64,000 nt of DNA from Cellvibrionaceae bacterium AOL6 (GCA_003265435.1 NOXC01000016.1:1-64000), one strand, 5' to 3'; counted from the first letter of the stretch, positions 9,399 through 18,819 are shown. Notes: generated by a model from the sequence alone, not told the origin. Numbers and translations are program-made.

Positions 9399-11178
9399 CC
9401 TCAGCCTGACTGCGCTGCACGATTTTTATTCCCAAGGTGGCGCCGTTCGCGAGCGTATCCTCGAGCTGCGCGAACAGGCCTTGGCACAAGCCGACTACAA
9501 CGCCTGGATTTATTTGCTAAGCCCCGATGAACTCGAAGCGTATTTTCAAAACCTTGAGGCGAAAAGCCCCGAGACGCATCCTTTGTACGGCGTTCCTTTT
9601 GCCATCAAAGACAACATCGATCTTGCCGGCGTACCCACCACGGCGGCCTGCGAAAGTTTTGCGTACACGCCCGATGAACACGCCTACGTGGTGCAACGTT
9701 TACTCGACGCAGGGGCCATCCCCTTGGGGAAAACCAATTTGGATCAGTTCGCGACCGGCCTGGTGGGTACGCGCTCGCCCTACGGTCAGGGAAAGAACGC
9801 CTTCAACCCGGATTACATCAGCGGGGGCAGCAGCGCGGGCTCCGCCATTTCAACAGCGCTCGGGCAAGTGAGTTTTGCATTGGGTACGGACACCGCAGGC
9901 TCCGGCCGTGTGCCTGCGGCACTGAATAATCTGATTGGCTTAAAACCAACTCGTGGTGTGTTGAGTACGCGCGGTGTCGTACCGGCGTGCCGTAGCCTCG
10001 ATTGCGTGAGTATTTTTGCACTGACCACCGCGGATGCGGCCACCGTATTCAACGTCGCTGCGGCGGAAGATACGAAGGACGCGTTTGCACGTGCAACCCA
10101 CAGCGAAAACAGCGCGCGGTATTACAGCGGCAGCCCCAAAACATCTTTTACTTTCGGCGTGCCTGACCGCCTTGAATTTCAGGGTAACCCCCGCTGCGAA
10201 ACCCTTTTCCATAACGCGGTAGGCGCATTGAAAGCCCTGGGTGGTAAAGCAGTCACGCTGCCCTTTGCGCCGTTTTATGAAGCCGCAAAATTACTCTACG
10301 AAGGCCCTTGGGTGGCCGAGCGTTGGCTCGCGACCGAAGCCGTTCCCGCCGAAGCCATGCTCGACACCATTCGCACGATAATCAAATCGGGCGATCAGGC
10401 GCGGGCCACTGACGCGTTCCGCGCGCAGTATCGCCTGGCCGAGTTGAAACGTGAATGCGATGCGCTGATGGCCGGCTTCGATTTTGTCCTGACGCCGACG
10501 ATGCCGACGGTCTATACTCGCGCAGAGCTGGATGAAGCACCGATTGAACGCAACTCCATTCTCGGCACCTACACGAATTTTATGAACCTGCTCGACTACA
10601 GCGCCTGCGCCGTGCCGGCCGGACGCGTAGAGGGTGGAGTTTATTGGGGTGTGACTCTTTTCGGGCAAGCCCATCACGATATCGCCCTGTTGAATGTGGC
10701 CGCCGCCCTGCAGAATCATTGGCAGTTCCCGCTCGGCGCCACCGGTCACGCCCTCGACAGCAAGGCCAATACCCGTGCTGGCCTACCTGCGATCGGCGAC
10801 ACCGTCGACGTCGTGGTCTGCGGTGCTCACCTCAGCGGGCAGCCACTGAACTGGCAACTGATCGATCGCGGCGCCACCTTGGTGTCCTGCACACACAGTG
10901 CGAAACAGTATCGCTTACTGGCCCTTGCCGATGGTAAACGACCGGCGATGATGCCCGACAGTGAAAACGGAAAAGCCATCGAAGTGGAAGTGTGGCGTAT
11001 GCCTACCCGACATTTCGGCAGTTTTGTCGCGGCCATTCCGTCCCCTCTCGGCATCGGTAAAGTGGTGCTTGAAGACGGAAAAACACTCCCCGGATTTATC
11101 TGTGATGGGAGTGGCCTTGAAGGCGCGACCGATATCACTGAATACGGAAGCTGGCGCGCCTGGCGAAAAACACAATAA
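9388..11178 (+). CDS. atzF: Allophanate hydrolase
   Basis: This 596-residue amidase-signature enzyme hydrolyses allophanate to ammonia and carbon dioxide, the last step of the pathway. The Ser-cisSer-Lys triad elements are visible: Lys in VPFAIKDNID, and the Gly/Ser-rich segment ISGGSSAGSAISTALGQVSF followed by TDTAGSGRVPA. A C-terminal domain (about 460-596) with the PALMPDSENGKAIEVEVW-like stretch is the second, non-amidase domain of AtzF/DUR1 enzymes. The ATG overlaps the end of the carboxylase gene (RBS GGAGA), implying coupled translation. It is the last gene of the operon. Confidence 0.93.
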   Translation: MTHNLSLTALHDFYSQGGAVRERILELREQALAQADYNAWIYLLSPDELEAYFQNLEAKSPETHPLYGVPFAIKDNIDLAGVPTTAACESFAYTPDEHAYVVQRLLDAGAIPLGKTNLDQFATGLVGTRSPYGQGKNAFNPDYISGGSSAGSAISTALGQVSFALGTDTAGSGRVPAALNNLIGLKPTRGVLSTRGVVPACRSLDCVSIFALTTADAATVFNVAAAEDTKDAFARATHSENSARYYSGSPKTSFTFGVPDRLEFQGNPRCETLFHNAVGALKALGGKAVTLPFAPFYEAAKLLYEGPWVAERWLATEAVPAEAMLDTIRTIIKSGDQARATDAFRAQYRLAELKRECDALMAGFDFVLTPTMPTVYTRAELDEAPIERNSILGTYTNFMNLLDYSACAVPAGRVEGGVYWGVTLFGQAHHDIALLNVAAALQNHWQFPLGATGHALDSKANTRAGLPAIGDTVDVVVCGAHLSGQPLNWQLIDRGATLVSCTHSAKQYRLLALADGKRPAMMPDSENGKAIEVEVWRMPTRHFGSFVAAIPSPLGIGKVVLEDGKTLPGFICDGSGLEGATDITEYGSWRAWRKTQ

Positions 11179-11398
11179 GCCATTGCCAGGGAATGGCATG
11201 TGCTTTGCTGCTTTTTTATGACCGGGAGATGACAATAATACCCTCCACAAGCGCAGATTTTCCGGTTCGGCGACCATTCGCGGCTAACACGAGCATTCTC
11301 CCTATTGCTCAAGTGAGCAAGGTCGTCGCGTTGGTGCGGCAACACGCCCCTCCCCGCACCTTTTGCGCACATAACTCGAACTACCAAGGTGCACGCAC
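11179..11398. other. Intergenic region after guanidine operon
   Basis: A weak hairpin (GCCATT 11179-11184 with AATGGC 11192-11197) directly follows the atzF stop, and a T6 run lies 16 bases further on; it could be a poor terminator. A perfect 7+2+7 palindrome, TTGCTCA-AG-TGAGCAA, lies at 11305-11320, about 80 bases before the next start. It may be an operator or the hairpin of a leader. No convincing gene is present. Confidence 0.35.
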
Positions 11399-11746
11399 AT
11401 GCAATTTTCCAAACCCATGATAGAAATTGTCTATCAGATACGGCGGTTTGTTCCCGCCGAGCTCAAACCTGCCATAAAATTGGCCAACGACGATCTCTTC
11501 GAAGAACTGCGCTTATATTTTCATGCTGGCGCCAACGCCGTTACCAAGGCTTTGATTAAAGAACTGTTTACGCTCGCGGGAGACGATTGGGCCGCGCGCC
11601 TGCAACAAGAGCAAGCGCCCATGCCCGCACAAAAGGTCAAGGTATATCGCGGTCAGACCATCTTTGAGGAAAAGAAGCCCCAACCGGAAAAAAGCAAAGA
11701 AGAGATTCGCCGTAGGGTGTACCGAGGGCAAGTGATCTACGGTTAA
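11399..11746 (+). CDS. Hypothetical small protein with repeated VYRGQ motif
   Basis: I do not recognise this 115-residue protein. It is soluble, has no signal peptide, and is mostly helical in its first 75 residues (IKLANDDLFEELRLYFHAGANAVTKALIKELF). A charged C-terminus follows in which the short motif VYRGQ occurs twice, at about residues 80 and 109 (KVYRGQTIFEEKK and RRVYRGQVIYG). The second copy lies right at the C-terminus. AAGGTG lies 9 bases before the ATG. The regular composition and the repeated motif support coding. Nothing nearby points to a function. Confidence 0.6.
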   Translation: MQFSKPMIEIVYQIRRFVPAELKPAIKLANDDLFEELRLYFHAGANAVTKALIKELFTLAGDDWAARLQQEQAPMPAQKVKVYRGQTIFEEKKPQPEKSKEEIRRRVYRGQVIYG

Positions 11747-11777
11747 TGGCCGAGCCTCAGGGATGAGTGCTCAGCGT

Positions 11778-12416
11778 TCACTTTTCATCCGGTATTAAGG
11801 CCTTACCTTTCACCAGCCAAGAGATACCGAAGGACACAAACGCAAACACCTCGAGCGAAAAGATAAACGGGAAGTTCGCAACGCCCTGCTTGAATCCCGG
11901 CACTGCACCGTAGAGCAGCACCACCAAGATCACCAACACAATATTCCATCCGCACAATCGATAGACCACATTTCTCGCCCGCTTTTGAGCATCAGGTACC
12001 TGCCCCGGTGCCGTGCGCACAAAAAGTACGAGACAGAAGAAGGCTAAGGCGGCCAGAAAGATTAACGCTGCGCCCGCGTGAATGGCCGCAATGGTTTGCC
12101 CCACCGAATCTGGACTGCCCTCATTGCCGGTTGGAAACAGCGCGGCGACAATGGCGGCACATCCGGCGATGGCTGCAGTCACACGATCTATCGTGCCGTA
12201 GCCTCGATAGGTCAGTAAAAAGACACCGATCGCAAAATCAACCCCAACAAAGACGTCCCGCATGGGCGTGTAGTAATAGTGACTCATGGACTTTTGCAAA
12301 CCCAAGCCAAAAATCCACAAGCCACCAAAGTAGAGAATGGCAGGGTGCAAAATCGCCAGCAAACCAATACAGCGGCGCAAACTTAAATAAGACAGCGTGA
12401 GGTTCTTCGTCGACAT
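11778..12416 (-). CDS. Multi-pass membrane protein, DUF998/Frag1-like
   Basis: This 212-residue integral membrane protein has about six hydrophobic segments (near residues 17-36, 56-70, 80-95, 108-135, 150-172 and 183-203). The sequence MSHYYYTPMRDVFVGVDFAIGVFLLTYRGY recalls the SISAYYHTP-MRD-FVG stretch of DUF998/Frag1-like membrane proteins, whose function is not established. The C-terminus is positively charged. It is convergent with the small gene at 11399 and lies on the same strand as the S9 peptidase behind it, 58 bases away. No cofactor or catalytic motif is apparent. Confidence 0.7.
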   Translation of the reverse strand: MSTKNLTLSYLSLRRCIGLLAILHPAILYFGGLWIFGLGLQKSMSHYYYTPMRDVFVGVDFAIGVFLLTYRGYGTIDRVTAAIAGCAAIVAALFPTGNEGSPDSVGQTIAAIHAGAALIFLAALAFFCLVLFVRTAPGQVPDAQKRARNVVYRLCGWNIVLVILVVLLYGAVPGFKQGVANFPFIFSLEVFAFVSFGISWLVKGKALIPDEK

Positions 12417-12474
12417 CGGGAATGATCGGCCTATTGAGTAAATGGAACGAGGAGAGGCGTAGACCGCCTCTCTC

Positions 12475-14430
12475 TTAGTTTAGAAGGTGCTTTTCCCAGA
12501 AGGCCGCTGCGCGCCGATACAGGATAACTTTGTTTTTATATTTCCGTATATGGTGCCCCTCATCGGGAAAGCGCAAATATTCTACCTTCCCGTGCATTTC
12601 ACGGATGGCGCGAACAAATTGATCCGACTCCTCCACCGGGTCACGGGTATCATTCGCGCCGTGAACGACCATAATCGGAGAGACAATATTCTGTACGTGG
12701 TACAGCGGAGACATCGCCTCAAAAAATGCGCGATCGGCTACGTTATCAATATCGCCATATTCGTACCGATCTGAGGCACGCAATGACGGAGATGCGCCCT
12801 CCAGCGCGGTGATCCAGTTCGACACACCGACGCCTGCCATACCCGCACGAAAACGATCAGGCAGCCGCGTGAGTGCAGCCATGGTCAGGTAGCCGCCATA
12901 AGACCAACCCGCAATGCCCGCTCGGTCAGCGTCGACATCACCGCGCTCGGATAACCAATCTTGCGCATCCGCAATATCAAAATATTCGTTGGCCCGCAGT
13001 AAGCCATCATTCAGTCTGGCAAAGCGTTTGCCGTAGCCTGTGGACCCACGATAATTCAGATCGAAAATCGCTATCCCTTTTCGTAACAAATACTGGTATT
13101 CCGCTCGATAAATAGGGCTGGCCTCTGCGGTCGGACCACCGTGCACACGAATCACCACAGGCGGCTTGCGCGATGAGGTATTTTTGGGAAGGTACAATAA
13201 GCCGTGCAGGATCACCCCGTCTCGGGCAGGGAAACTGTGATGCGTCGGTTGCACCATGTCATTCATATCGAGACCGGCCGTCGAGGAATAGGTGAGCCGC
13301 GTGAGCTGTTTTCCAGCCACATCCCAGCGCCAGATATCGCCTGCGATTTTAGAGCTGCGTACTTCAATGGCCAGGTGGTCGCTGCGCGGTGCCCATGAGA
13401 GAGAGTACACGCCTTCAGGGACTTGCACCGGCTTGACGCGATCAGTGATATCCAAAGGCTTTTTCGTACGCACTTCCGCCATTTCTAAAATATGGTGAAT
13501 ATGGGCATTAATCGTCCATGCCAGTAAGGTCCCTTCAGCGTTGAGCGCAACCTCTGCCACGTCCGCCTGCTCGTTGGTCAGGTAGCTCAGCTTTTGTGCC
13601 TTTAAATCATAAAACGCGAGGTTACTGTATTCCCTTCCCTCGTTGGTCGTCAGGTAAAAGCCGCTGCCGTCAGGCAGCCAGGAAAAGCTGCCGTAGTGAG
13701 AGCGCTCTTCTGGGTCAAACAGATTCTGTACTCTCTGCGTCGTGAGGTTGAACAGCGAAACCGCTACCGCGTCTTCCCCTCGACTCTCCGTTAGGAGTAC
13801 GGCAGTCGCGCCCGGTTTCCACGCGCCGACGTATAAACCCGGCCGGCCGACTAACACGCGTTTCGACTCACCGCTTTCAATTTCGAGTAAATAAATATCA
13901 AAGCCGTCAGACACACTGTTGTACTCGGCGTACGCAATCTGGCGACCATCGCGGGTGAACCCACCGAACACACGGTAAGTATCGGCCGGCGCCAGTAATT
14001 CGCGCTCGAGCTGGCCGTCTGGCGTAATCAGGTAAAAGCCTTCCTGTTCATCCCCGCCACGGTCGGTCCCGTAAATGATCCAGTCACCCGCAGGTGACCA
14101 TTGGTGAAAGGTGACCGACTCGCCAAAGGTGAGCTGCGACGGCCACGCCGATCCCGTGCCCGTGACCCAGAGTTGAGGTTGCCCGGACAAGCTGCTGCGA
14201 AACGCGAGTTGTTGTCCATCGGGAGAAAGCGACGGCGCGGTGGCTGAGCCCACATTCAAAAAACGCACGATATCAGGTTGAGCTGCACCCGCGAGTGAAG
14301 TGAACATGGGCTCGGGTTTGGGTATGTCTAGCTCATTGGGCGTTGCTGGCACAGCGGCCTCCAAGGCAGGAATATGACTGAGCAAAAACACCAGGGCCAG
14401 AAGCATGGCCGGAAAAACTCGGTAGGACAT
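12475..14430 (-). CDS. Secreted S9-family peptidase (prolyl oligopeptidase type)
   Basis: This serine peptidase of about 651 residues resembles acylaminoacyl peptidase and DPP IV relatives. The preferred ATG at 14430 follows GGAG and begins a signal peptide (MSYRVFPAMLLALVFLLSHIPALEAA). An N-terminal TolB/WD40-like beta-propeller (about 50-390; TAPSLSPDGQQLAFRS, HQWSPAGDWIIYGTD) precedes an alpha/beta-hydrolase domain (about 400-650). The catalytic triad is Ser in GWSYGGY, Asp in GANDTRDP and His in DEGHHI. It probably degrades short peptides in the periplasm. It is divergent from the ThuA gene. Confidence 0.92.
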   Translation of the reverse strand: MSYRVFPAMLLALVFLLSHIPALEAAVPATPNELDIPKPEPMFTSLAGAAQPDIVRFLNVGSATAPSLSPDGQQLAFRSSLSGQPQLWVTGTGSAWPSQLTFGESVTFHQWSPAGDWIIYGTDRGGDEQEGFYLITPDGQLERELLAPADTYRVFGGFTRDGRQIAYAEYNSVSDGFDIYLLEIESGESKRVLVGRPGLYVGAWKPGATAVLLTESRGEDAVAVSLFNLTTQRVQNLFDPEERSHYGSFSWLPDGSGFYLTTNEGREYSNLAFYDLKAQKLSYLTNEQADVAEVALNAEGTLLAWTINAHIHHILEMAEVRTKKPLDITDRVKPVQVPEGVYSLSWAPRSDHLAIEVRSSKIAGDIWRWDVAGKQLTRLTYSSTAGLDMNDMVQPTHHSFPARDGVILHGLLYLPKNTSSRKPPVVIRVHGGPTAEASPIYRAEYQYLLRKGIAIFDLNYRGSTGYGKRFARLNDGLLRANEYFDIADAQDWLSERGDVDADRAGIAGWSYGGYLTMAALTRLPDRFRAGMAGVGVSNWITALEGASPSLRASDRYEYGDIDNVADRAFFEAMSPLYHVQNIVSPIMVVHGANDTRDPVEESDQFVRAIREMHGKVEYLRFPDEGHHIRKYKNKVILYRRAAAFWEKHLLN

Positions 14431-14689
14431 AGCAGAGAACACTCCAATCACTCGCTAAATGGCTTCAGCATCCAATGCTAATCCGATGCTGAATCCAACG
14501 GGGACAGACAACTTGGAACCTGTCGTCATTCAAATGTCATTTGGCGCCTATATTAATTTAAGCAGGCCCTCTAGCGGCGCTAGAGGAACCACGCTAACAT
14601 AAAGGCCAAGGTCGTAAAAGCAGGCTTTGGAGAAGTGGGATCAAGGCCGCGAAATGGATTCGTATGCTCCCTTTAAAAGGACTTCCATT
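14431..14689. promoter_or_regulatory. Divergent promoter region with perfect palindromes
   Basis: The region separates the S9 peptidase and ThuA genes, which are transcribed divergently. It contains a perfect 9+1+9 palindrome at 14568-14586 (CCTCTAGCG, G, CGCTAGAGG) and a 6+1+6 palindrome at 14531-14543 (CAAATG, T, CATTTG). Their position fits operator sites for a dimeric regulator, but the regulator is unknown. No gene is seen. Confidence 0.4.
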
Positions 14690-15487
14690 ATGGTATGCAA
14701 TGTCTTTGGCCGCTTCCCTCATCCCGTTTTAGCCACGGCTCTGATTCTATTGCTGAGCGCATGCTCGGACAAGACACCTCAAAAATACGACAGCCAGATC
14801 CGCGACGTGCCCAGCGTTACCGGCGAAACGCGCGTGCTCATTTTCAGTAAAACCGAAGCGGGCAAATACCGCCACCAATCCATCCCGGCTGGGCGACTGG
14901 CCCTGCAGCAGCTAGCCGAACAACGAGAATGGGGATATTTCAGTACGGAAAACGGCGCAATTTTTGAACACGAAGGCCTGCAGCAGTTTAACGTTCTGAT
15001 TTTGCTATCACCTGCGGGCGACGTATTAAACGAAGCGCAACAACAAGGGCTTCGTGCCTTTGTCGAACAAGGTGGCGGACTTGTCGGCATTCACGCGGCC
15101 GCAGAAGCCGAGCCACAGTGGGACTGGTATCTTAAGGCCCTCGGCGCAACGTACGCCGGTCACTCTAAGGTACTGCCAGCCACCATTCACTTTTCTGCAC
15201 CTCACCCTGTCACCGATGGGTTTCAGAGCCTGAGTCTGACGGACGAATGGTGGGCCTTTACGATGACCCCAGATACCGATATTCAGGTGCTCGCAACCGT
15301 AGACGAAAAAAGCTATGACCCGGGCACTGCCACCATGGGGGAGTCTCACCCTGTCATCTGGGCGCACCAGATGGGCGCGGGCCGTATCCTTTATACGGCG
15401 CTGGGCCACACCGACGAAATCTATTTCAACCCTGAATTTCTATTGCTGTTAGAACGGGCCATCCTCTGGTCCAGTGACAATCTATAA
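14690..15487 (+). CDS. ThuA-like lipoprotein
   Basis: This ThuA-domain protein (trehalose-utilisation / glutamine-amidotransferase-like fold) has about 265 residues. I place the start at the ATG at 14690, which follows AAAGGA by 9 bases. The longer open frame from 14627 would bury the signal. The lipobox is LLLSAC, so it should be lipid-anchored. Typical ThuA stretches are VLIFSKTEAGKYRHQSIPAG, FNVLILLSPAGDVLNEAQQQGLRAFVEQGGGLVGIHAA, and HPVIWAHQMGAGRILYTALGHTDEIY. It lies 21 bases before a PQQ-type sugar dehydrogenase with a cytochrome domain. In other bacteria these domains are fused in one protein. A role in carbohydrate oxidation is inferred. Confidence 0.88.
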   Translation: MVCNVFGRFPHPVLATALILLLSACSDKTPQKYDSQIRDVPSVTGETRVLIFSKTEAGKYRHQSIPAGRLALQQLAEQREWGYFSTENGAIFEHEGLQQFNVLILLSPAGDVLNEAQQQGLRAFVEQGGGLVGIHAAAEAEPQWDWYLKALGATYAGHSKVLPATIHFSAPHPVTDGFQSLSLTDEWWAFTMTPDTDIQVLATVDEKSYDPGTATMGESHPVIWAHQMGAGRILYTALGHTDEIYFNPEFLLLLERAILWSSDNL

Positions 15488-15508
15488 CGTACCTCGCGAG
15501 GTATAAAA

Positions 15509-17242
15509 ATGAAAATGCAACGAGTCCACATAGCACTGGTGGCGGTTTTGGGTGCAGGCCTAGTTGTGCTTGCCTGTTTGTTCTCGAGCTTCTTGGGGTT
15601 TGAAATTGCCAAACGCAAAATCACCCCCTATGGTTTGTTCGATAAGGTGCACAAAAAAATTGAACGCCTCGAAAAACGTCTGTCCCCTCCCGCGCCGAGA
15701 ACCGATGTCTTCAAAGACTATAAAATTGATACCGCGCTACTGACCCTTCACGTTCAGTCCAGTTACGTCGGCGTTGACGGGATTCCCTACCCTCAAAAAC
15801 ACCGTAACTACGGTGGCGCACTCACCTCGCTGGGTGATCAGGTTCTGCTGCTGACCAACGACGGCTCGTTTTATGCGGCGCATTCGGCTAAAGACATTCA
15901 TCGCACAGGAATCCGCGCACCGGATCGCCACTTGGATGCCTATCTTCGCGCACAGCAAAGCGAAGCGCTTGCAGGCTATCAGCACCTCAAAGACGCGCTC
16001 CGTTATGACGATATTCTTGTGATTCAGGCGGATGCGCAAAGCTGGCTGCTCGCCTCTTACACCGAGTTTCATGAAGAAGCACTGTGCTACACCAGTACCC
16101 TCGCGCGCGTGCCCTTGACGAGCCAAAACGCGGATGAACTGAATATCCTCGAGAGCGATTGGCAAGTCGTGCTGCGGACTCGTCCCTGCCTGCCGTTAAA
16201 AGCACATTACAACGCTATAGAAGGGCATATGGCGGGCGGGCGCATGGCCTTTTCGCCCCCGCACACTCTGTATATCACCAGTGGCGATTATCATATTGAT
16301 GGAATGCGCTCGAACCTGGACGCGCTCGCACAGAACCCGGACGTCGAGTATGGAAAAATTCTGGCGATCGACACACGCACCTGGGAAAGCCGAGTTTTCA
16401 CCACCGGGAATCGCAACCCGCAAGGTCTGCTGCTCGCCCCGGATGGCACGCTGTACAGTACCGAACACGGGCCTAAAGGCGGTGACGAGCTCAATATTCT
16501 GATCGAGGGTCACAATTACGGTTGGCCACTGGAGTCATACGGTACGGCCTATTCTGGCGGCATGCTCAGAGACGCCACCACATTCGGCCGACACGATCAC
16601 TACACGGCGCCGTTGTTTGCGTGGGTGCCTTCTCCCGCGATTTCCAACCTCGCCTTCCTTGAGAACTTTAATCCTCATTGGGACGGCGACCTCCTCGCGG
16701 GAAGCCTAAAAGGCGGCAGCCTCTACCGCTTACGCCTGCAGCAAGGACGCGTGGCTTACAGCGAGCAGGTCAGCTTTGGTGGTGACCGGCTTCGCTATGT
16801 GCATCAACACTCGGATGGTCGCATCGTCATATGGACCGACAACTATGAACTGCTGTTCGTTGAGGGCGTCGAGCGTGACACAGAGGACAACCTGCGCAAA
16901 GCGTTCTTTGCCGAAAACACCTACGATGCGCTGGTCGCGATGAAAATCGAGTCCACGCTCGCGAGCTGTCAGGAATGCCACGCCATGGTGGGTGCGGAGG
17001 ACCTTAACGCTCCTCCACTCCAGCACATCTTTAACAGCTCGGTAGCGAGCACTCACTACCGCGCCTATAGCGAAGCCTTGGCAACCATGGACGCCACCTG
17101 GACCCGAGAAGCGCTCAGTGCGTTTCTCGTTTCTCCGGGTGACTTCGCTCCGGGAACCCGTATGCCTCCCCTCGGCTTGAGCGACGGCCCCGTGCTTGAG
17201 GGCGTGATCGACTACCTCGAATACATTAACAACCAGTATTAA
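15509..17242 (+). CDS. PQQ-dependent sugar dehydrogenase with C-terminal cytochrome c
   Basis: This 577-residue protein is anchored by an N-terminal membrane segment (about 9-30, VALVAVLGAGLVVLACLFSS). The middle is a glucose/sorbosone-dehydrogenase beta-propeller (about 70-470) with typical elements TGNRNPQGLLLAPDGTLYSTEHGPKGGDELNIL and HNYGWPLESYGT. The C-terminal 90 residues form a cytochrome c domain with heme motif CQECH near residue 490 and a possible axial Met in GTRMPPLGL. The likely role is periplasmic oxidation of an aldose or polyol with electrons passed to the fused heme. It forms an operon with the ThuA lipoprotein. A palindromic repeat 10 bases after the stop could terminate transcription. 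Confidence 0.88.
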   Translation: MKMQRVHIALVAVLGAGLVVLACLFSSFLGFEIAKRKITPYGLFDKVHKKIERLEKRLSPPAPRTDVFKDYKIDTALLTLHVQSSYVGVDGIPYPQKHRNYGGALTSLGDQVLLLTNDGSFYAAHSAKDIHRTGIRAPDRHLDAYLRAQQSEALAGYQHLKDALRYDDILVIQADAQSWLLASYTEFHEEALCYTSTLARVPLTSQNADELNILESDWQVVLRTRPCLPLKAHYNAIEGHMAGGRMAFSPPHTLYITSGDYHIDGMRSNLDALAQNPDVEYGKILAIDTRTWESRVFTTGNRNPQGLLLAPDGTLYSTEHGPKGGDELNILIEGHNYGWPLESYGTAYSGGMLRDATTFGRHDHYTAPLFAWVPSPAISNLAFLENFNPHWDGDLLAGSLKGGSLYRLRLQQGRVAYSEQVSFGGDRLRYVHQHSDGRIVIWTDNYELLFVEGVERDTEDNLRKAFFAENTYDALVAMKIESTLASCQECHAMVGAEDLNAPPLQHIFNSSVASTHYRAYSEALATMDATWTREALSAFLVSPGDFAPGTRMPPLGLSDGPVLEGVIDYLEYINNQY

Positions 17243-17252
17243 GCACAAAAAA

Positions 17253-17277
17253 TACATTGGGGTCTGACCCCAATGTA
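17253..17277. repeat. GGGGTCTGACCCC palindrome after PQQ-dehydrogenase gene
   Basis: A perfect 12+1+12 palindrome (TACATTGGGGTC, T, GACCCCAATGTA) begins 10 bases beyond the stop at 17242. The right flank TGTATGCGCT repeats that at 60-72, placing it in the same family. It can fold as a strong hairpin and may act as a terminator. Confidence 0.85.
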
Positions 17278-17395
17278 TGCGCTCCGTCGCCTTATACCAC
17301 AGTCATTAACTAAATATACTATATTTATTGACCAGTGGTTTGCGCTGTGCTCTAGTAGCGATTCCTAACTCACATTAAGAATAATAGGAACCGCT

Positions 17396-18685
17396 ATGAC
17401 AACGCTTATGAAGTCTCTGCTCCACCTATGCCTGTGTTCAGGCTTGCTTCTCTCGTCACTCAGTCACGCCGGCTTCAGTGTTTCCGGTAAAAACCTGCTC
17501 GATGGCAATGGCAACACTTTTGTTATGCGCGGGGTGAATCATGCGCATGCCTGGTATCCGAACCAGACTCAAGCACTCGCCGACATCGCCGCAACGGGCG
17601 CAAATACGGTGCGTGTTGTACTCGCAAACGGCGAGCAGTGGTCGCGCACCCCCGCGAATGAAGTCCAGAACATCATCGACCTCTGCAAGGCGAATGCCCT
17701 CGTGTGTATTCTCGAAGTCCACGACACCACTGGTTATCCCGAACAGGGCGTTGCCGCGCCAATGACCACCGCCACAAACTACTGGCTCAGCAGTGATATT
17801 AAGCCGGTTATACAGGGCGAAGAAGATTACATCATCATCAACATCGCCAATGAGCCGGCCGGCAACACAACGACCGTCAGCACCTATGTGAACGACACCA
17901 CCACCGCCATCCAGGCGCTACGCAACGGTGGCCTGACCCATACGCTGATGGTCGATGCCGGTAACTGGGGTCAGGACTGGCAATTCGGCATGCGCGACAA
18001 CGCCCCTGCCATTTTCAACGCCGATCCGCAACGCAACACCGTGTTTTCCGTACACATGTACGAAGTGTTTTCGGCGAGCGGCAATGCCGCCTCATACATG
18101 CAAGCATTTGCGAACAATAACCTCCACCTTGTGGTCGGTGAGTTCGGCACACCACACAGCGGCCAGACGGTTCCGGTTGCCGAGATCATGCGTCTCGCCG
18201 AACAGCATGGCTACGGTTACCTCGGCTGGTCGTGGTCGGGCAACGGGGCATGCTGTTATGACCTCGATATTGTCAGTAACTTCACTCCAGGCGCCTACTC
18301 CGCTTGGGGCAATTTACTGATGTTCGACAGCAACGGCATCGTAAACACCTCACACACGATGAGCCTGTACAGTGGCTCCGGTGAACCACCCAACCCTCCA
18401 CCGACGGAACCGCCCAGCGCCAGTGAGTGTGAGTGGTATGACGGCAGCGTATGGCCCATGTGCCAAAACGACAACGGTGGTTGGGGTTGGGAAAACAACC
18501 AAAGCTGCGTGTCAGAAAGTGCGTGCCCGAATCCTCAAAACGGCGGCTCCGGTGGCGCTGCACCCACACAGTGCCGCTGGCATGACGGGACAGAATGGCC
18601 CCTGTGTCAGTCTGACAATGGCAACTGGGGCTGGGAAAATAATCAGAGCTGCGTCTCCAACAGCATCTGCCCTGAACCCTTTTAA
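17396..18685 (+). CDS. Secreted GH5 beta-mannanase-type hydrolase with two CBM10 modules
   Basis: This 429-residue glycoside hydrolase family 5 enzyme best fits subfamily 8 mannanases. A signal peptide (1-25, ending SHA) is followed by the catalytic barrel (about 27-325; FSVSGKNLLDGNGNTFVMRGVNHAHAW). The acid/base Glu is in NIANEP and the nucleophile Glu in VVGEFG. A Pro/Thr linker leads to two CBM10 modules of about 40 residues, both with WPxCQxDNGxWGWENNQSCVS and paired cysteines. CBM10 binds crystalline cellulose and is a hallmark of Cellvibrionaceae enzymes. It stands alone, preceded by its own AT-rich promoter region (17300-17390). Confidence 0.93.
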   Translation: MTTLMKSLLHLCLCSGLLLSSLSHAGFSVSGKNLLDGNGNTFVMRGVNHAHAWYPNQTQALADIAATGANTVRVVLANGEQWSRTPANEVQNIIDLCKANALVCILEVHDTTGYPEQGVAAPMTTATNYWLSSDIKPVIQGEEDYIIINIANEPAGNTTTVSTYVNDTTTAIQALRNGGLTHTLMVDAGNWGQDWQFGMRDNAPAIFNADPQRNTVFSVHMYEVFSASGNAASYMQAFANNNLHLVVGEFGTPHSGQTVPVAEIMRLAEQHGYGYLGWSWSGNGACCYDLDIVSNFTPGAYSAWGNLLMFDSNGIVNTSHTMSLYSGSGEPPNPPPTEPPSASECEWYDGSVWPMCQNDNGGWGWENNQSCVSESACPNPQNGGSGGAAPTQCRWHDGTEWPLCQSDNGNWGWENNQSCVSNSICPEPF

Positions 18686-18796
18686 GTCACCCCTGGCCCT
18701 GTCGCGCAGCCAAGCGATGGGGCCGCTCACGCGCTTCCCTCACCCCATCCAGCTCCCATCTATGCTGCCCGATCGATCGCCACCACTTGCTCGACC

Positions 18797-18819
18797 AAAA
18801 TGATATGGTATATCATCTC
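18797..18819. promoter_or_regulatory. Zur box upstream of merC and aztD-like genes
   Basis: The 23-base site centred on 18808 contains TGATAT-GGT-ATATCA. Laid over the gammaproteobacterial Zur consensus (GAAATGTTATA, W, TATAACATTTC) it matches 8 of 11 left-arm and 9 of 11 right-arm positions. It lies 30 bases before the MerC-type gene and fits repression by Zur when zinc is plentiful. The site is visible; the regulator is not in the window. Confidence 0.75.

Noticed and set aside
960-11178. Plain urea-degradation operon (urea carboxylase plus allophanate hydrolase)
   Set aside because: The two DUF1989 genes and the tandem ACGA-loop riboswitch fit guanidine assimilation better; urea turnover would need neither.
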